Assembly (NCBI RefSeq): GCF_000421405.1
Contig: NZ_ATWY01000002.1
Location: forward strand, 1-64,000
Origin: Butyrivibrio sp. NC2007
GTDB lineage: Bacteria > Bacillota > Clostridia > Lachnospirales > Lachnospiraceae
DNA length: 64,000 nucleotides
Direction: 5' to 3'
Position numbers and translations under genes: made by a program. Position 1 is the stretch's first letter. Every line of letters begins with the position of its first letter. Below, piece by piece: positions 37,397 through 46,888 of this stretch. The notes below the pieces were generated by a model that searched no databases, was not told the origin of the DNA, and worked only from the letters and a program-made list of their open reading frames with translations.

Positions 37397-38479
37397 TCAG
37401 CGAAGTTTGAAGTCCATTACCACAGGATTATGATCACTGCATACAAACCCGAGATCATCTGTGTAAACCTGCTCTACTTCAATGTTTTTCGAGACGATAT
37501 AACCGTCAATCACATAATATTGGAATTCACTGTAATCCTTGCTCGGTGCATCAGCAAGTACCTTGTCCAGCGATCTGCATGTAGGCACGCCGGAATCGGT
37601 CAGAAACTTAAAATCATCCCCATACTCTGAAACATCTATAGATCCGGCCTGCCAGACTCCATCAAGAGCAGCATACTTGCTTATATCCACATTTGAAAAA
37701 GTCTGATTAAAGTCACCGCCGGCTATAACGTAGTTACCCTTCTCCACTTCATCCATAAGGACCTGTTTAAGACGCTTTGTCTGGGCAATCTTACCTTCTC
37801 CTGAATCATAGGCCTCCAGATGAAGATTTATCAAAACCAGCTCCTTGTCACTTCCCTCCACCGGGAATCTCATAACTTCAAGGCCTCTCTTTAAATTAAA
37901 GGTCCTGAGCGGCCATTTGAACGGACAAGGAAGTGCAAGACGATCAGCCTCAGCCATCTGGAACTTACTAAATGCCACAAGTCCGCTGTGGACCTTGCCT
38001 ATAGGCGGCATTGGAAGTGGAACAAAACTAACCTTAAAGTTATAGGCAAAAATATTATTCCCGCCAAACACATCTGCTGATGAATGTTCCATCAGATACT
38101 GTGGCTCATTTATAAAATACGATCTTGCTGCACTGAGGTCAGTTTCCTGGGTTATTAAGATATCGGGTGCTATCTTATCCACTTCAGCTGCGATATCATC
38201 CAGATTCTTTTTTACCCTCTCCTCGTCGGCAGAATATACCATCTTACCGCCATCCATAAAAAAATCTGCATTGTCACCAAGAGCTCCGTACCCCACATTC
38301 CAGCTCATAACACGAATGCTCTTTCCCTTTGTAGGATGCGCTGTAGCCTCTCCGGCTACTTCCAGAGGCTCTACCTCACCCGGCCTGTACTCATCAACGG
38401 TAAGATAAGCCACCACTGTAACTGCAACAAGCGCTACCAGCAAAAGAATAATTCCAATGGCCTTTAATACCTTCTTCAT
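37397..38479 (-). CDS. endonuclease/exonuclease/phosphatase family protein, membrane-anchored
   Basis: About 360 residues. An N-terminal membrane helix or uncleaved signal (residues about 7-27) is followed by an EEP domain. Motifs: SWNVGYG, an acidic ITQETD, NLHLEAYD, AGGDFNQTF and the closing SDHNPVVMDF. These are the metal and phosphoesterase residues of the DNase I/sphingomyelinase fold. The substrate outside the membrane is unknown. ATG 38479 follows GGAGAAAA. Confidence 0.85.
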   Translation of the reverse strand: MKKVLKAIGIILLLVALVAVTVVAYLTVDEYRPGEVEPLEVAGEATAHPTKGKSIRVMSWNVGYGALGDNADFFMDGGKMVYSADEERVKKNLDDIAAEVDKIAPDILITQETDLSAARSYFINEPQYLMEHSSADVFGGNNIFAYNFKVSFVPLPMPPIGKVHSGLVAFSKFQMAEADRLALPCPFKWPLRTFNLKRGLEVMRFPVEGSDKELVLINLHLEAYDSGEGKIAQTKRLKQVLMDEVEKGNYVIAGGDFNQTFSNVDISKYAALDGVWQAGSIDVSEYGDDFKFLTDSGVPTCRSLDKVLADAPSKDYSEFQYYVIDGYIVSKNIEVEQVYTDDLGFVCSDHNPVVMDFKLR

Positions 38480-38498
38480 AATTTTCTCCATACATAAA

Positions 38499-38523
38499 AG
38501 GAGCTTCTTATCGAAGCTCCCGG
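38499..38523 (-). terminator. intrinsic terminator after the small membrane protein gene
   Basis: GGAGCTTCGATAAGAAGCTCC on the minus strand followed by TTTTA; the hairpin has an eight-base stem. Confidence 0.75.
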
Positions 38524-38539
38524 TTCTTTAGTGGTTTTT

Positions 38540-38758
38540 TTAGAAATCCTCTTCTTCGATAGCAAGTTTCCTGCCCTGGGACTTACCAATGCTGTATGCG
38601 ATTGAAGCTATTACTATCACTGATACTGTAGCTACAACGCAGCCAATAAAGAGTTTTCTCTTTCCATCATCAAGGCCTTCCCAGAAGTCCATCACTTTGT
38701 CTATCTTTTCCTTGGCAAATTCAATTGCACCATCGATAAAATTCATTACATAGTCCAT
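38540..38758 (-). CDS. small single-pass membrane protein, unrecognised
   Basis: A 72-residue protein: amphipathic charged helix (residues 1-33), one membrane helix (about 36-57, FIGCVVATVSVIVIASIAYS) and a short acidic tail. No family is recognised. It has a ribosome site (AGGGGGTATATT) and its own terminator, and lies between the AI-2E and EEP genes on the same strand. A role in envelope stress or membrane organisation is conjecture. Confidence 0.6.
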   Translation of the reverse strand: MDYVMNFIDGAIEFAKEKIDKVMDFWEGLDDGKRKLFIGCVVATVSVIVIASIAYSIGKSQGRKLAIEEEDF

Positions 38759-38807
38759 AATATACCCCCTTTATTGATTCAATATGTAGTAATCCCATAT
38801 ACGTTCT

Positions 38808-39950
38808 CTACAATTTATTGTACCGCTTTGCCTGTCTCTGCTCAAGTTTTTTTATAACAAAATCTTTCCAGGTAAAATCAATAATTGCCGCAAAAGGAAT
38901 AGCTAAAAGAATACCGCCAACACCAAAGAGTCTTCCGCCTAGTACGATGGCTATCAGTATCATAAGAGCCGATACGCCGAGACTTCCGCCAAAGAGCTTG
39001 GGCTTTATTATGTATCCGTCCAGAGTCTGAAGTATTACGGTAAATATCAAAAACCACAGCGCATACCATGGTTCTACCAGTACCAGAACAAAGGCGCCGA
39101 TAAGAGCTCCGACGATAGGACCAAAAGTTGGTGCCAGGTTAGTAACTCCTACAATCACAGAAATAAGAGCTGCATAAGGCATTCTCATTATCACCATAAA
39201 CAGGAAGTTTACTACTCCAACGATGAGACCGTCTATAACATCAACACTGATATATCTGATAAGGATGACATTGCATCTGTCCAAAAACTCCGTTGCCTTG
39301 GTAAAGGATTCCGGCTTCATGATCAGAGCCATAAACCTTCCAACCCCGCCTGTGATTCTGCGCTTATCCAAAAGGAAATAAACCGCAAGAATGAAGGCAA
39401 TCACCAGATCAAATACACCTCTTCCGACATTTGCCGTACCACCTACAAAGGATTCCATGTTGTCCGAGAAGTATGAGCTTATCTTTTCAAGGATGCGATC
39501 ACCAAAATTAGCCAAAGATGCAAAATCGAGGCCGAAAAATCCCTTGGATCCTGACTCAAACCTTCTTAGGAACTCCTGAAGTGTACTTACATAGGTATCC
39601 ATATTTGAAACCAGCGTTGCAACGCTGTCCACAAGCTGAGGAATAAGTGCCACAAACAATAGAACGATGCAGAGCACAAGCACTATCAGTGCACAGATAC
39701 AGGACAGCGACCATCTTGTCTTCTCACTCTTTAATTTATGGAAAACCTTCCTGTCAAAAAAGTTCGCCAGTGGATTGATGACATACGCAACTATAATTCC
39801 GGAGATAATAGGTCTGAGGAAAGAAAAGAAAGACCCCAGTGCGCCAAACAGATCTCCCAGATGTGCGAGTATCATAAACAGAATCACCGCACTACAGGTA
39901 GCAACCGTGTATGCAAACCACTTTTTCTTTTTCCACTTTCCAAACTTCAT
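38808..39950 (-). CDS. AI-2E family transporter
   Basis: About 380 residues with seven to eight membrane segments. The family signature lies in DVIDGLIVGVVNFLFMVIM and VTNLAPTFGPIVGALIGAF, and the C-terminal LGVSALMILIAIVLGGRLFGV. Some members export AI-2 or ions, others are implicated in sporulation or Na+ export; the substrate here is unknown. ATG 39950 follows AAAGGAGA; the frame further upstream overlaps the yihY gene. It sits 16 bp downstream of yihY. Confidence 0.88.
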   Translation of the reverse strand: MKFGKWKKKKWFAYTVATCSAVILFMILAHLGDLFGALGSFFSFLRPIISGIIVAYVINPLANFFDRKVFHKLKSEKTRWSLSCICALIVLVLCIVLLFVALIPQLVDSVATLVSNMDTYVSTLQEFLRRFESGSKGFFGLDFASLANFGDRILEKISSYFSDNMESFVGGTANVGRGVFDLVIAFILAVYFLLDKRRITGGVGRFMALIMKPESFTKATEFLDRCNVILIRYISVDVIDGLIVGVVNFLFMVIMRMPYAALISVIVGVTNLAPTFGPIVGALIGAFVLVLVEPWYALWFLIFTVILQTLDGYIIKPKLFGGSLGVSALMILIAIVLGGRLFGVGGILLAIPFAAIIDFTWKDFVIKKLEQRQAKRYNKL

Positions 39951-39966
39951 TATGCCGTCTCCTTTT

Positions 39967-40884
39967 TTAGCCAAACTCGTTGTATTTTCTTGGTTTACGA
40001 AGCTGTCTTGTGCTCTTTTTCTTAGCCTTCTCCCTGACTTTCCTCTGGTGATGATCATCATATAAAACCTTCACCGCCGGATGGAAGAATCTGTTTATAA
40101 AAGCCCCTATAAGAAAGATCGAGATACAGAAGTACAGCCAGATCATCATGATCAGCGGAGTTGCAATACTTCCGTAAACCGAGAAGTATCCTGACATATT
40201 TACATATATTGAGAAGAGCCATGAAAAGAGATACCACACCACAGCCGAAAATATAGCTCCCGGAAGCTGATAAACAAAGGTCATCTTGGCACTGGGAACA
40301 AAGGTGTAGATCAGGGCAAAGAAAAAGGTCGACACTGCGATAACCACTAAAAATTTGAGATACGACGATAATGAAATAACAAACATTATGCTTGGGAAGT
40401 GGCTTACTGCAATGTTTCTCACAACTCTCTCAAATACCATTATAAGCAGCATAACAAGCATGATCGCTATCATTGCCAGTGTATAAAGTGCTGCGATAAA
40501 TCTGAGGTGGAAATAGTTTCTGCGCTCCTCTACATCGTAGATACAGTTAAGTCCTCTTATGATGGAGAGCATACCAAGGGCACCTGACCAGATGGTAGCA
40601 AGAGCTGATATAGAAAAAACTGCCACTGACTGTTCATAGGCTTCATCAATGAGCTTAAGAATAATACCATCCGCAAAATCAGGAGTTATGTCTGTAAGCG
40701 CCTTGACAAGATCCGCCTCAGTAACAGCGGTATATGGCAGTGTGGAAGAAATCAGAATGAGCAGGGGAACGATGGAGATGATAAAGAAATACGCACAGCT
40801 TCCGGCGAAGGCAGCGATATTCTTTTTTTGCATCTTGTACGCAAAATCTTTTCCCAAAGATATAAGCGCAGCCTTTACATCCAT
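39967..40884 (-). CDS. YihY/BrkB family inner membrane protein
   Basis: A 305-residue protein with about six membrane segments, typical of the YihY/virulence factor BrkB family (formerly called RNase BN). Landmarks: AGSCAYFFIISIVPLLIL at the N-terminus, TIWSGALGMLSIIRGLNCIYDV and a YGSIATPLIMMIWLYFCIS segment. Molecular function unknown. The basic C-terminal tail (RKVREKAKKKSTRQLRK) is cytoplasmic. It starts 30 bp after the structured RNA terminator. Confidence 0.88.
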   Translation of the reverse strand: MDVKAALISLGKDFAYKMQKKNIAAFAGSCAYFFIISIVPLLILISSTLPYTAVTEADLVKALTDITPDFADGIILKLIDEAYEQSVAVFSISALATIWSGALGMLSIIRGLNCIYDVEERRNYFHLRFIAALYTLAMIAIMLVMLLIMVFERVVRNIAVSHFPSIMFVISLSSYLKFLVVIAVSTFFFALIYTFVPSAKMTFVYQLPGAIFSAVVWYLFSWLFSIYVNMSGYFSVYGSIATPLIMMIWLYFCISIFLIGAFINRFFHPAVKVLYDDHHQRKVREKAKKKSTRQLRKPRKYNEFG

Positions 40885-40913
40885 ACACTTTCCCTCACGA
40901 TAGTAGCCACATT

Positions 40914-41176
40914 GAAAAAGCAGCCACCGAAATGACTGCTTTTATAGTCTAAAGCATTCCCAAAATGCCGTTTCCTGTTATTTGACTCCTAGCTAACGCC
41001 AGGTGGGTTACCGCAACCTGAATTCCTGCCTTCCTCTCCCGTAGCTTGTCTGCGTATACGCAGGGCCGAAGGCGTGGCAATCAAACAGGTAATGTAGGAG
41101 TCCCGTTTAAAGTAACTGTAGGTTCAAATTACACAGGAGGTGTCGGACATCCCAGGAGAGCTTATAGCTTTGCTCT
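40914..41176 (-). ncRNA. structured RNA, 6S RNA candidate
   Basis: An independent promoter, a structured stretch of about 190 nt and an intrinsic terminator, with no reading frame. The 5' part (CTCTCCTGGGATGTCCGACACC) can pair with the 3' part (CTAGGAG), forming a closing stem as in 6S RNA. The 3' side GTTGCGGTAACCCACC resembles the 6S 3' arm. Inside are a CTGCGTATACGCAG hairpin and long unpaired stretches. A terminator (GCAGTCA/TGGCTGC plus T5) lies at 40915-40940. The alternative is a cis-acting leader of the yihY gene. Confidence 0.6.
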
Positions 41177-41182
41177 AACTTT

Positions 41183-41210
41183 ATTATACGCCCAAGGCGC
41201 TTATTTTCAA
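41183..41210 (-). promoter_or_regulatory. promoter of the structured RNA
   Basis: Minus-strand TTGAAA (41210-41205), 16-nt spacer, TATAAT (41188-41183). The predicted transcript start is about 41176. Confidence 0.75.
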
Positions 41211-41243
41211 GGGATTTGGCGTTTTTTTACACTCTTTTTACAA

Positions 41244-43067
41244 TTAAATTTCCCTTGTTGCTTCCCTGAGCCAGTTGAGGATTTTAGGGTCTTTTATAAG
41301 GGGACTTACTCTCTTGTAAACCTCTGCATGATAGTCATTAAAGGCCTTGATGTCTCTTGGCTCCATGTACTTTTTATCAATAGCTTCACGGTCGATAGGC
41401 ACATAAGTAAGATGTGCAAAATGAAGGAACTGTCCGTACTCATTTGCATCTCCCTTAACTACTTCCAGAATGTTCTCAATTCTGATGCCGTACTTGCCCT
41501 CAATATAAACACCGGGCTCATCGGACACGATCATTCCGGGAAGAAGAGGAGCTTCATTCTGTCCGGGTGTAAATCTCCATCTGATGTTCTGAGGTCCTTC
41601 ATGAACATTTAAGATATAACCGATTCCGTGGCCTGTGCCATGCTTGTAATCGATTCCCATATCCCAGAGGCACTGACGGGCAAGAATATCTACGTTCTTA
41701 CCGGAGCATCCTTCCAGGAAGTTGGCATTTGCAAGACGGAGCATTCCTACTACTGTTGCAGTATAGGTGCGCTTTATCTCATCGCTGATCTCTCCCACAA
41801 CAATGGTCCTTGTTACATCGGTTGTTCCTCCCATGTAGGTTCCGCCTGAATCAACAAGAAGCATTCCTTCAGGATTTACAACTGCGTAGTTGTCTTCTGT
41901 AGCCTCATAGTGGGCCATTGCTGCATTTGCATTGTATGCGCTGATAGTAGGGAAAGAGAGCTCAATAAAGCCCGGAAGCTCTGCTCTCATGGAATCGAGC
42001 TTCATAGCTGCTGAGTACTCAGTGATCTCTGTTTTGCCTACATTTGCCTTTACCCAGTAGATGAATTCAGTGAGTTTTGCGCTATCGCGAACATATACCT
42101 CTCTGATATTCTTTATCTCTGTATCATTCTTGCAGGCCTTTAAAAGTTCTGTGGGATCCTTTTCGTTTTTGAGGACAACCTTAGCTTCTTCAGCCTTTTT
42201 GACCAGAGTCTTGTATGTAAGGAAGTTGGTATTTCTTTTGTCAAATAATACGTTTCCCGGCATGGAAGTCTTGTCAACTTCGTCGATAAGGCTGTGGTAG
42301 TCCTTGAGGATAATACCTTCCTTGTCGCAGTAAGCCTTTACGCCGTCCGTGATCTCTTTTTCCTGAACAAAAAGAGTAAACTCATTCTCTGTGATTATTG
42401 CGTAGGAAAGAGCTACCGGATTGCACTCAACGTCATTGCCGCGAAGATTTGTAAGCCACATGATATCATCGAGCTTACTGAGCAGATAGAACTTACAGCC
42501 TTTCTCTGCCATCTTCTCTCTTACAACAGAGAGTTTCTCCTTAAAGCTCATTCCACAGAGGTCATCGGGAAGCACATACATATCGTGGCAAGGAAGAGCC
42601 GGTCTTTCTACCCATACATACTCAGCCAGATCCTTATCAAACTTAAGGGTCACGTTCTTTTCAGAGAGCTTTTTCTCAAGACTCTCACCGATACTGGTTG
42701 ATACAACTCGTCCGTCAAAGCCAAGGACCTGTCCCTCTTTCATATTCTCCATGAGATACTCTGTAATGGTTGGCACGCCGGGCTCAAGCATCTTAAAAAG
42801 AACTACTCCTGTTCCCTTCATCTGGTTCTCAGCCTGGATAAAATATCTTCCGTCGGTCCACATTCCTGCTTCATCCTGACTCACAACCAGAGTTCCGTTG
42901 GAGCCGTCAAATCCGCAGAAATACTCTCTTACCTTAAAGAAATCTGCGCTGTACTCTGAGTTGTGAAAGTCAGAGGTCGGCATCATGTAGTAGTCGATCC
43001 CCTCTTCTTTCATTTTATTTCGAAGGCGAAGGAGCCTGTCTTTTATCACTGTATTCTCAGCTGGCAT
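41244..43067 (-). CDS. aminopeptidase P family protein (Xaa-Pro aminopeptidase, M24B)
   Basis: A 607-residue long-form aminopeptidase P with two creatinase N-like domains (1-320) and a C-terminal pita-bread domain. Metal ligands appear in VDSGGTYMGGTTDVTRT, HGTGHGIGY, the DEPGVYIEGKYGIRIEN segment. It removes residues N-terminal to proline in the cytoplasm. GGAGG precedes the ATG. Single gene. Confidence 0.92.
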   Translation of the reverse strand: MPAENTVIKDRLLRLRNKMKEEGIDYYMMPTSDFHNSEYSADFFKVREYFCGFDGSNGTLVVSQDEAGMWTDGRYFIQAENQMKGTGVVLFKMLEPGVPTITEYLMENMKEGQVLGFDGRVVSTSIGESLEKKLSEKNVTLKFDKDLAEYVWVERPALPCHDMYVLPDDLCGMSFKEKLSVVREKMAEKGCKFYLLSKLDDIMWLTNLRGNDVECNPVALSYAIITENEFTLFVQEKEITDGVKAYCDKEGIILKDYHSLIDEVDKTSMPGNVLFDKRNTNFLTYKTLVKKAEEAKVVLKNEKDPTELLKACKNDTEIKNIREVYVRDSAKLTEFIYWVKANVGKTEITEYSAAMKLDSMRAELPGFIELSFPTISAYNANAAMAHYEATEDNYAVVNPEGMLLVDSGGTYMGGTTDVTRTIVVGEISDEIKRTYTATVVGMLRLANANFLEGCSGKNVDILARQCLWDMGIDYKHGTGHGIGYILNVHEGPQNIRWRFTPGQNEAPLLPGMIVSDEPGVYIEGKYGIRIENILEVVKGDANEYGQFLHFAHLTYVPIDREAIDKKYMEPRDIKAFNDYHAEVYKRVSPLIKDPKILNWLREATREI

Positions 43068-43168
43068 TGTTGTTTCCTCCTACATGTTTCTTTTTAACAC
43101 AGTATAGTTTATAATATTTGTGCTACAAAAAGCAATTTTCATTTTATTGACAAGGAGATAATTCTAAC

Positions 43169-43828
43169 ATGGAAGAAAAGGATATTCTTAAACTCATTGA
43201 TCACACACAGCTTCAGCCCAACGCAACATGGGAAGATATTGTTTCACTTTGTGACGAGGCAGTTAAGTACGGTACTGCAACTGTTTGCATCCCTGCCACA
43301 TATCTTAAGAGAGTACATGATAAGTATGGTGATAACTTAAAGCTCTGCACAGTTATCGGATTCCCTCTCGGATACAACAGCGCAAACTCCAAGGTTACAG
43401 AAGCCAAGGACGCTATAGCTGATGGCGCATCAGAGATTGATACTGTTGTTAACATCAGTGATGTTAAGAATCACAGATATGACGAAGTTAAGAAAGAGCT
43501 TGAGATGATCAGAGAAGCTTGCGGAGATAAGCTCCTTAAGGTTATCATCGAGACCTGCTACCTCACAGAGGATGAGAAGGTAGAGCTCTGCAAGATCGTT
43601 ACAGATGTTAAGGCTGATTACATCAAGACATCTACAGGCTTTGGAACAGCAGGTGCTACTCTTGCTGACATCGAGCTCTTCAAGAAGAACATCGGTCCTG
43701 ACGTTAAGATCAAGGCAGCCGGTGGAATCCGCACAATCGAAGATGCTCTTGCTTATGCTGAGGCAGGATGCAGCCGTATTGGTTCATCTAAGGTTGCTCC
43801 TCTTATCGCAGCCAAGTACGGACTTTAA
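43169..43828 (+). CDS. deoC: deoxyribose-phosphate aldolase
   Basis: A 219-residue class I aldolase cleaving 2-deoxyribose 5-phosphate to glyceraldehyde 3-phosphate and acetaldehyde. The first active site region is KVIIETCYL; the Schiff-base lysine is in YIKTSTGFG. Length is normal. AAGGAG precedes the ATG. It is alone rather than in a deo nucleoside operon. Confidence 0.96.
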   Translation: MEEKDILKLIDHTQLQPNATWEDIVSLCDEAVKYGTATVCIPATYLKRVHDKYGDNLKLCTVIGFPLGYNSANSKVTEAKDAIADGASEIDTVVNISDVKNHRYDEVKKELEMIREACGDKLLKVIIETCYLTEDEKVELCKIVTDVKADYIKTSTGFGTAGATLADIELFKKNIGPDVKIKAAGGIRTIEDALAYAEAGCSRIGSSKVAPLIAAKYGL

Positions 43829-43848
43829 TCCGTAAATAAAGCATTTAA

Positions 43849-43876
43849 AAGCCCCCGACCACATGGCCGGGGGCTT
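43849..43876. terminator. intrinsic terminator between deoC and citrate synthase
   Basis: AAGCCCCCGACC, short loop, GGCCGGGGGCTTA. GC-rich, symmetric, and likely bidirectional for the converging genes. Confidence 0.8.
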
Positions 43877-43893
43877 ATTCTGACTAAAATGAA

Positions 43894-45264
43894 TTATCTG
43901 TCATCCATCTTTACATATTCTTTTCTCGGTTCTATTGCCATGTATGCAGGACGGATGATCTTACCGTTGTTGGCAAGCTCTTCCATTCTGTGAGCACTCC
44001 ATCCGACTATCCTTGCGATGGCAAAGATTGTAGGATAAAGCTCTTCCGGAAGATCAAGCATTCTGTAAACAAAGCCCGAATAGAAATCGACATTGGCTGA
44101 TACACCCTTGTACATGGTGCGCTCGCCGGCAATAAGTTCAGGTGCAAGTCTCTCTACCAGCTCGTAAAGAGCAAGTTCATCTTCCATTCCCTTCTCAGCT
44201 GCAAGCTTCTGTACAAAGCTCTTAAGGATAACAGCTCTCGGGTCAGATTTTGAATAGATAGCATGTCCGATTCCGTAGATAAGTCCTGCCTTATCAAAGG
44301 CCTGCTTGTTCAGGATCTTATCAAGGTATGCCTTAACCTCTTCCTCATCCTTCCAGTCCTTAACATTGGCCTCAATGTCATCAAACATATGAACAACCTT
44401 GATGTTAGCACCACCGTGTCTTGGTCCCTTTAAGGAACCGATGGCAGCAGCGATTACCGAGTAAGTGTCGGTCATACTCGAGCTCACAACATGAGTTGTG
44501 AAGGATGAATTGTTACCACCACCATGCTCCATGTGAAGCACAAGACAAATATCAAGGAGCTTGGCCTCAAGCTCAGTGTACTGGCTGTCAGGACGCAGCA
44601 AGTAAAGGATAGTCTCTGCTGTAGAGAGCTCCTCCTTGGGCGGATGGATAATGAGGGAATTACCCTCGTGGTAGTGGTTGTATGCATGATACCCGTAAAT
44701 AGCCAGAAGCGGGAACATACTTATAAGCTGCAGTGACTGTCTCAGAACATTAGGAAGTGAAACATCATCTGCAAGATCATCGTAGGAATAAAGAGTCAGT
44801 ACACTCCGTGCCAGAGTGTTCATCATGTCACGGCTCGGAGCCTTCATGATAACATCTCTTACAAAGCTGGGCGGAAGTGACTTATAGATTCCAAGGAGCT
44901 TCTCGAACTCAAAAAGCTCTTTTCCCGTAGGAAGCTTATCAAACAGGAGAAGATAAGCACATTCCTCAAAGGCAAATCTGTTCTCGGTAACAGCAGACTC
45001 TACCAGCTTGTGTACATCATATCCTCTGAAATATATCTCACCGTCTGCAGGAACTTCCTTGCCATCTACTGTCTTTTTGGCAATGATCTCTGAAATTCTG
45101 GTGAGTCCGGTAAGTACGCCCTTACCGTTAAGGTCTCTTAAACCTCTTTTAACATCGTATTTAACAAATAGCTCATTTTCAATGAGATCTGCTTCCCTTG
45201 AAAGCTTGGAAAGCTCAATAATCTCGGGTGTGTTTTCTGAGTAATACCCCTTGCCTAGATCCAT
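43894..45264 (-). CDS. citrate synthase
   Basis: About 456 residues of the Si-type citrate/2-methylcitrate synthase family, condensing oxaloacetate and acetyl-CoA. The catalytic histidines lie in MEHGGGNNSS and YGIGHAIYSKSDPR. ATG 45264 follows GGAGGTGCGT (the GTG at 45270 lies within that site). There is no other TCA gene beside it, so it likely serves glutamate synthesis. Confidence 0.92.
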   Translation of the reverse strand: MDLGKGYYSENTPEIIELSKLSREADLIENELFVKYDVKRGLRDLNGKGVLTGLTRISEIIAKKTVDGKEVPADGEIYFRGYDVHKLVESAVTENRFAFEECAYLLLFDKLPTGKELFEFEKLLGIYKSLPPSFVRDVIMKAPSRDMMNTLARSVLTLYSYDDLADDVSLPNVLRQSLQLISMFPLLAIYGYHAYNHYHEGNSLIIHPPKEELSTAETILYLLRPDSQYTELEAKLLDICLVLHMEHGGGNNSSFTTHVVSSSMTDTYSVIAAAIGSLKGPRHGGANIKVVHMFDDIEANVKDWKDEEEVKAYLDKILNKQAFDKAGLIYGIGHAIYSKSDPRAVILKSFVQKLAAEKGMEDELALYELVERLAPELIAGERTMYKGVSANVDFYSGFVYRMLDLPEELYPTIFAIARIVGWSAHRMEELANNGKIIRPAYMAIEPRKEYVKMDDR

Positions 45265-45287
45265 ACGCACCTCCGTTATTTATTAAA

Positions 45288-46781
45288 TCAGATTCCAAGA
45301 AAGGCCTTAACTGCTCCCTCCATTTCTGTTCTGTCGACAACAGTCTTGTGTCTTATCTCTGCATTTCTGATGCTTGATACTGCTGCAGGAATTTCAACTC
45401 CTGAAACTTCAGAAAGCTCATCAGCAAGTTCAAAATCATCCTTGCTCTCATCGTTTCTTCCAAGAGCGCTCATTACGCTTCTTGTAAACTTGTAAGGGCT
45501 TGCTGTTGAAGCAATGACTGTAACAGTCTTATCGCCTGTTTCGCTCTTATACTTATTATACACCGAAGCAGCTACTGCTGTGTGTGTATCAATGAGATAT
45601 CCTGATTTTTCAAAAAGATCTTTTATTGTAGCGAAGGTCTCTTCTTCTGTTGCAAATCCGCCGTAAAAGTCAGAGAGCTTTTCTTTCATAGCATCTGTTA
45701 TCTCATACTTGCCTTCTTTGGTGAGTTTCTCCATGTATGCAGCGTCTGCTTCAGAGTTATCACCTGCGATGTGGTAGATAAGTCTCTCAAGGTTTGATGA
45801 GATAAGAATATCCATTGAAGGTGAGCTTGTAAGTACAAACTCACGGTTTCTGTCGTACTCACCTGTCTGGAAGAAGTCGAACAGTACCTTGTTTGAGTTT
45901 GATGCGCAGATCAGCTTGGCGATCGGCACACCCATCTTGCTCGCATAGTAAGCAGCAAGAATGTTACCGAAGTTACCTGTTGGAACAACTACATTTATAG
46001 CGTCATCGTCTGCAATTCTGCCCTCCTTAAGAAGTCTTGAATATGCATATACGTAGTAAACGATCTGAGGAACCAGTCTTCCGATGTTGATGGAATTGGC
46101 TGATGAGAACTGGAAGCCCTTGGAATCCATAACGCTTCTGAGTTCTGCGTCTGTAAAGATCTTCTTAACACCGTTCTGGGCATCGTCGAAGTTACCTTCA
46201 ATACCGATTACACAGGTGTTGTCACCCTTCTGAGTAACCATCTGCTGTTCCTGGATGGGGCTTACACCGTGTTTAGGGTAAAAGACAATGATCCTTGTGC
46301 CGGGTACATCTGCAAAGCCTGCAAGTGCAGCCTTTCCTGTATCTCCACTGGTCGCTGTCAAAATAACAATCTCATTCTTAACTGCATTCTTCTTGGCAGC
46401 TGTTGTCATGAGATATGGAAGGATTGAAAGAGCCATATCCTTGAAAGCGATTGTTGATCCGTGGTAGAGCTCTAAGAAGTATGCTCCGCCAGCCTCTGAT
46501 AAGGGAGCGATCTCCTCTGTATCAAACTTAGAATCATAGGCGTGAGAAATGCAGTACTTAAGCTCTTCTTCAGTGTAATCAGTAAGAAGCAGTTTCATTA
46601 CTTCATAAGCTGTTTCCTGATATGAAAGGGATGCAATCTCCCTGAGTGATTTCTCAAGATGTGGGATGTGATTTGGAACGTAGAGTCCACCGTCAGGCGC
46701 AAGACCGCGCAGAATAGCTTCTGATGCCTTTATACTCCACTTATCTCCTCTGGTGCTTGAATACAAAACTTCCTTGGGCAT
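45288..46781 (-). CDS. thrC: threonine synthase
   Basis: About 497 residues of the long-form PLP threonine synthase converting O-phosphohomoserine to threonine. MPKEVLYSSTRGDK begins the protein; the PLP lysine is in GSTIAFKDMALS; phosphate loops include TATSGDTGKAAL and VPTGNFGNILAA. GGAGGAGAACC precedes ATG 46781; a longer frame to 46850 lacks a site. It ends 23 bp before the citrate synthase start. Confidence 0.95.
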   Translation of the reverse strand: MPKEVLYSSTRGDKWSIKASEAILRGLAPDGGLYVPNHIPHLEKSLREIASLSYQETAYEVMKLLLTDYTEEELKYCISHAYDSKFDTEEIAPLSEAGGAYFLELYHGSTIAFKDMALSILPYLMTTAAKKNAVKNEIVILTATSGDTGKAALAGFADVPGTRIIVFYPKHGVSPIQEQQMVTQKGDNTCVIGIEGNFDDAQNGVKKIFTDAELRSVMDSKGFQFSSANSINIGRLVPQIVYYVYAYSRLLKEGRIADDDAINVVVPTGNFGNILAAYYASKMGVPIAKLICASNSNKVLFDFFQTGEYDRNREFVLTSSPSMDILISSNLERLIYHIAGDNSEADAAYMEKLTKEGKYEITDAMKEKLSDFYGGFATEEETFATIKDLFEKSGYLIDTHTAVAASVYNKYKSETGDKTVTVIASTASPYKFTRSVMSALGRNDESKDDFELADELSEVSGVEIPAAVSSIRNAEIRHKTVVDRTEMEGAVKAFLGI

Positions 46782-46888
46782 TGGTTCTCCTCCATTTTGA
46801 CACGTAGATATAAATTCATATAAAATGAATGTATAAAAACAAATTTTCACTAAAGTATACCATAATACTGCATCATTTGGGGAGTAAA

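Noticed and set aside
41045-41065. CTGCGTATACGCAG palindrome as an operator
   Set aside because: It lies inside the structured RNA and is better explained as one of its hairpins.
46829-46888. Longer N-terminus for the AP2/HNH protein
   Set aside because: No ribosome site precedes it, while GGGGAG stands just before the ATG at 46889.
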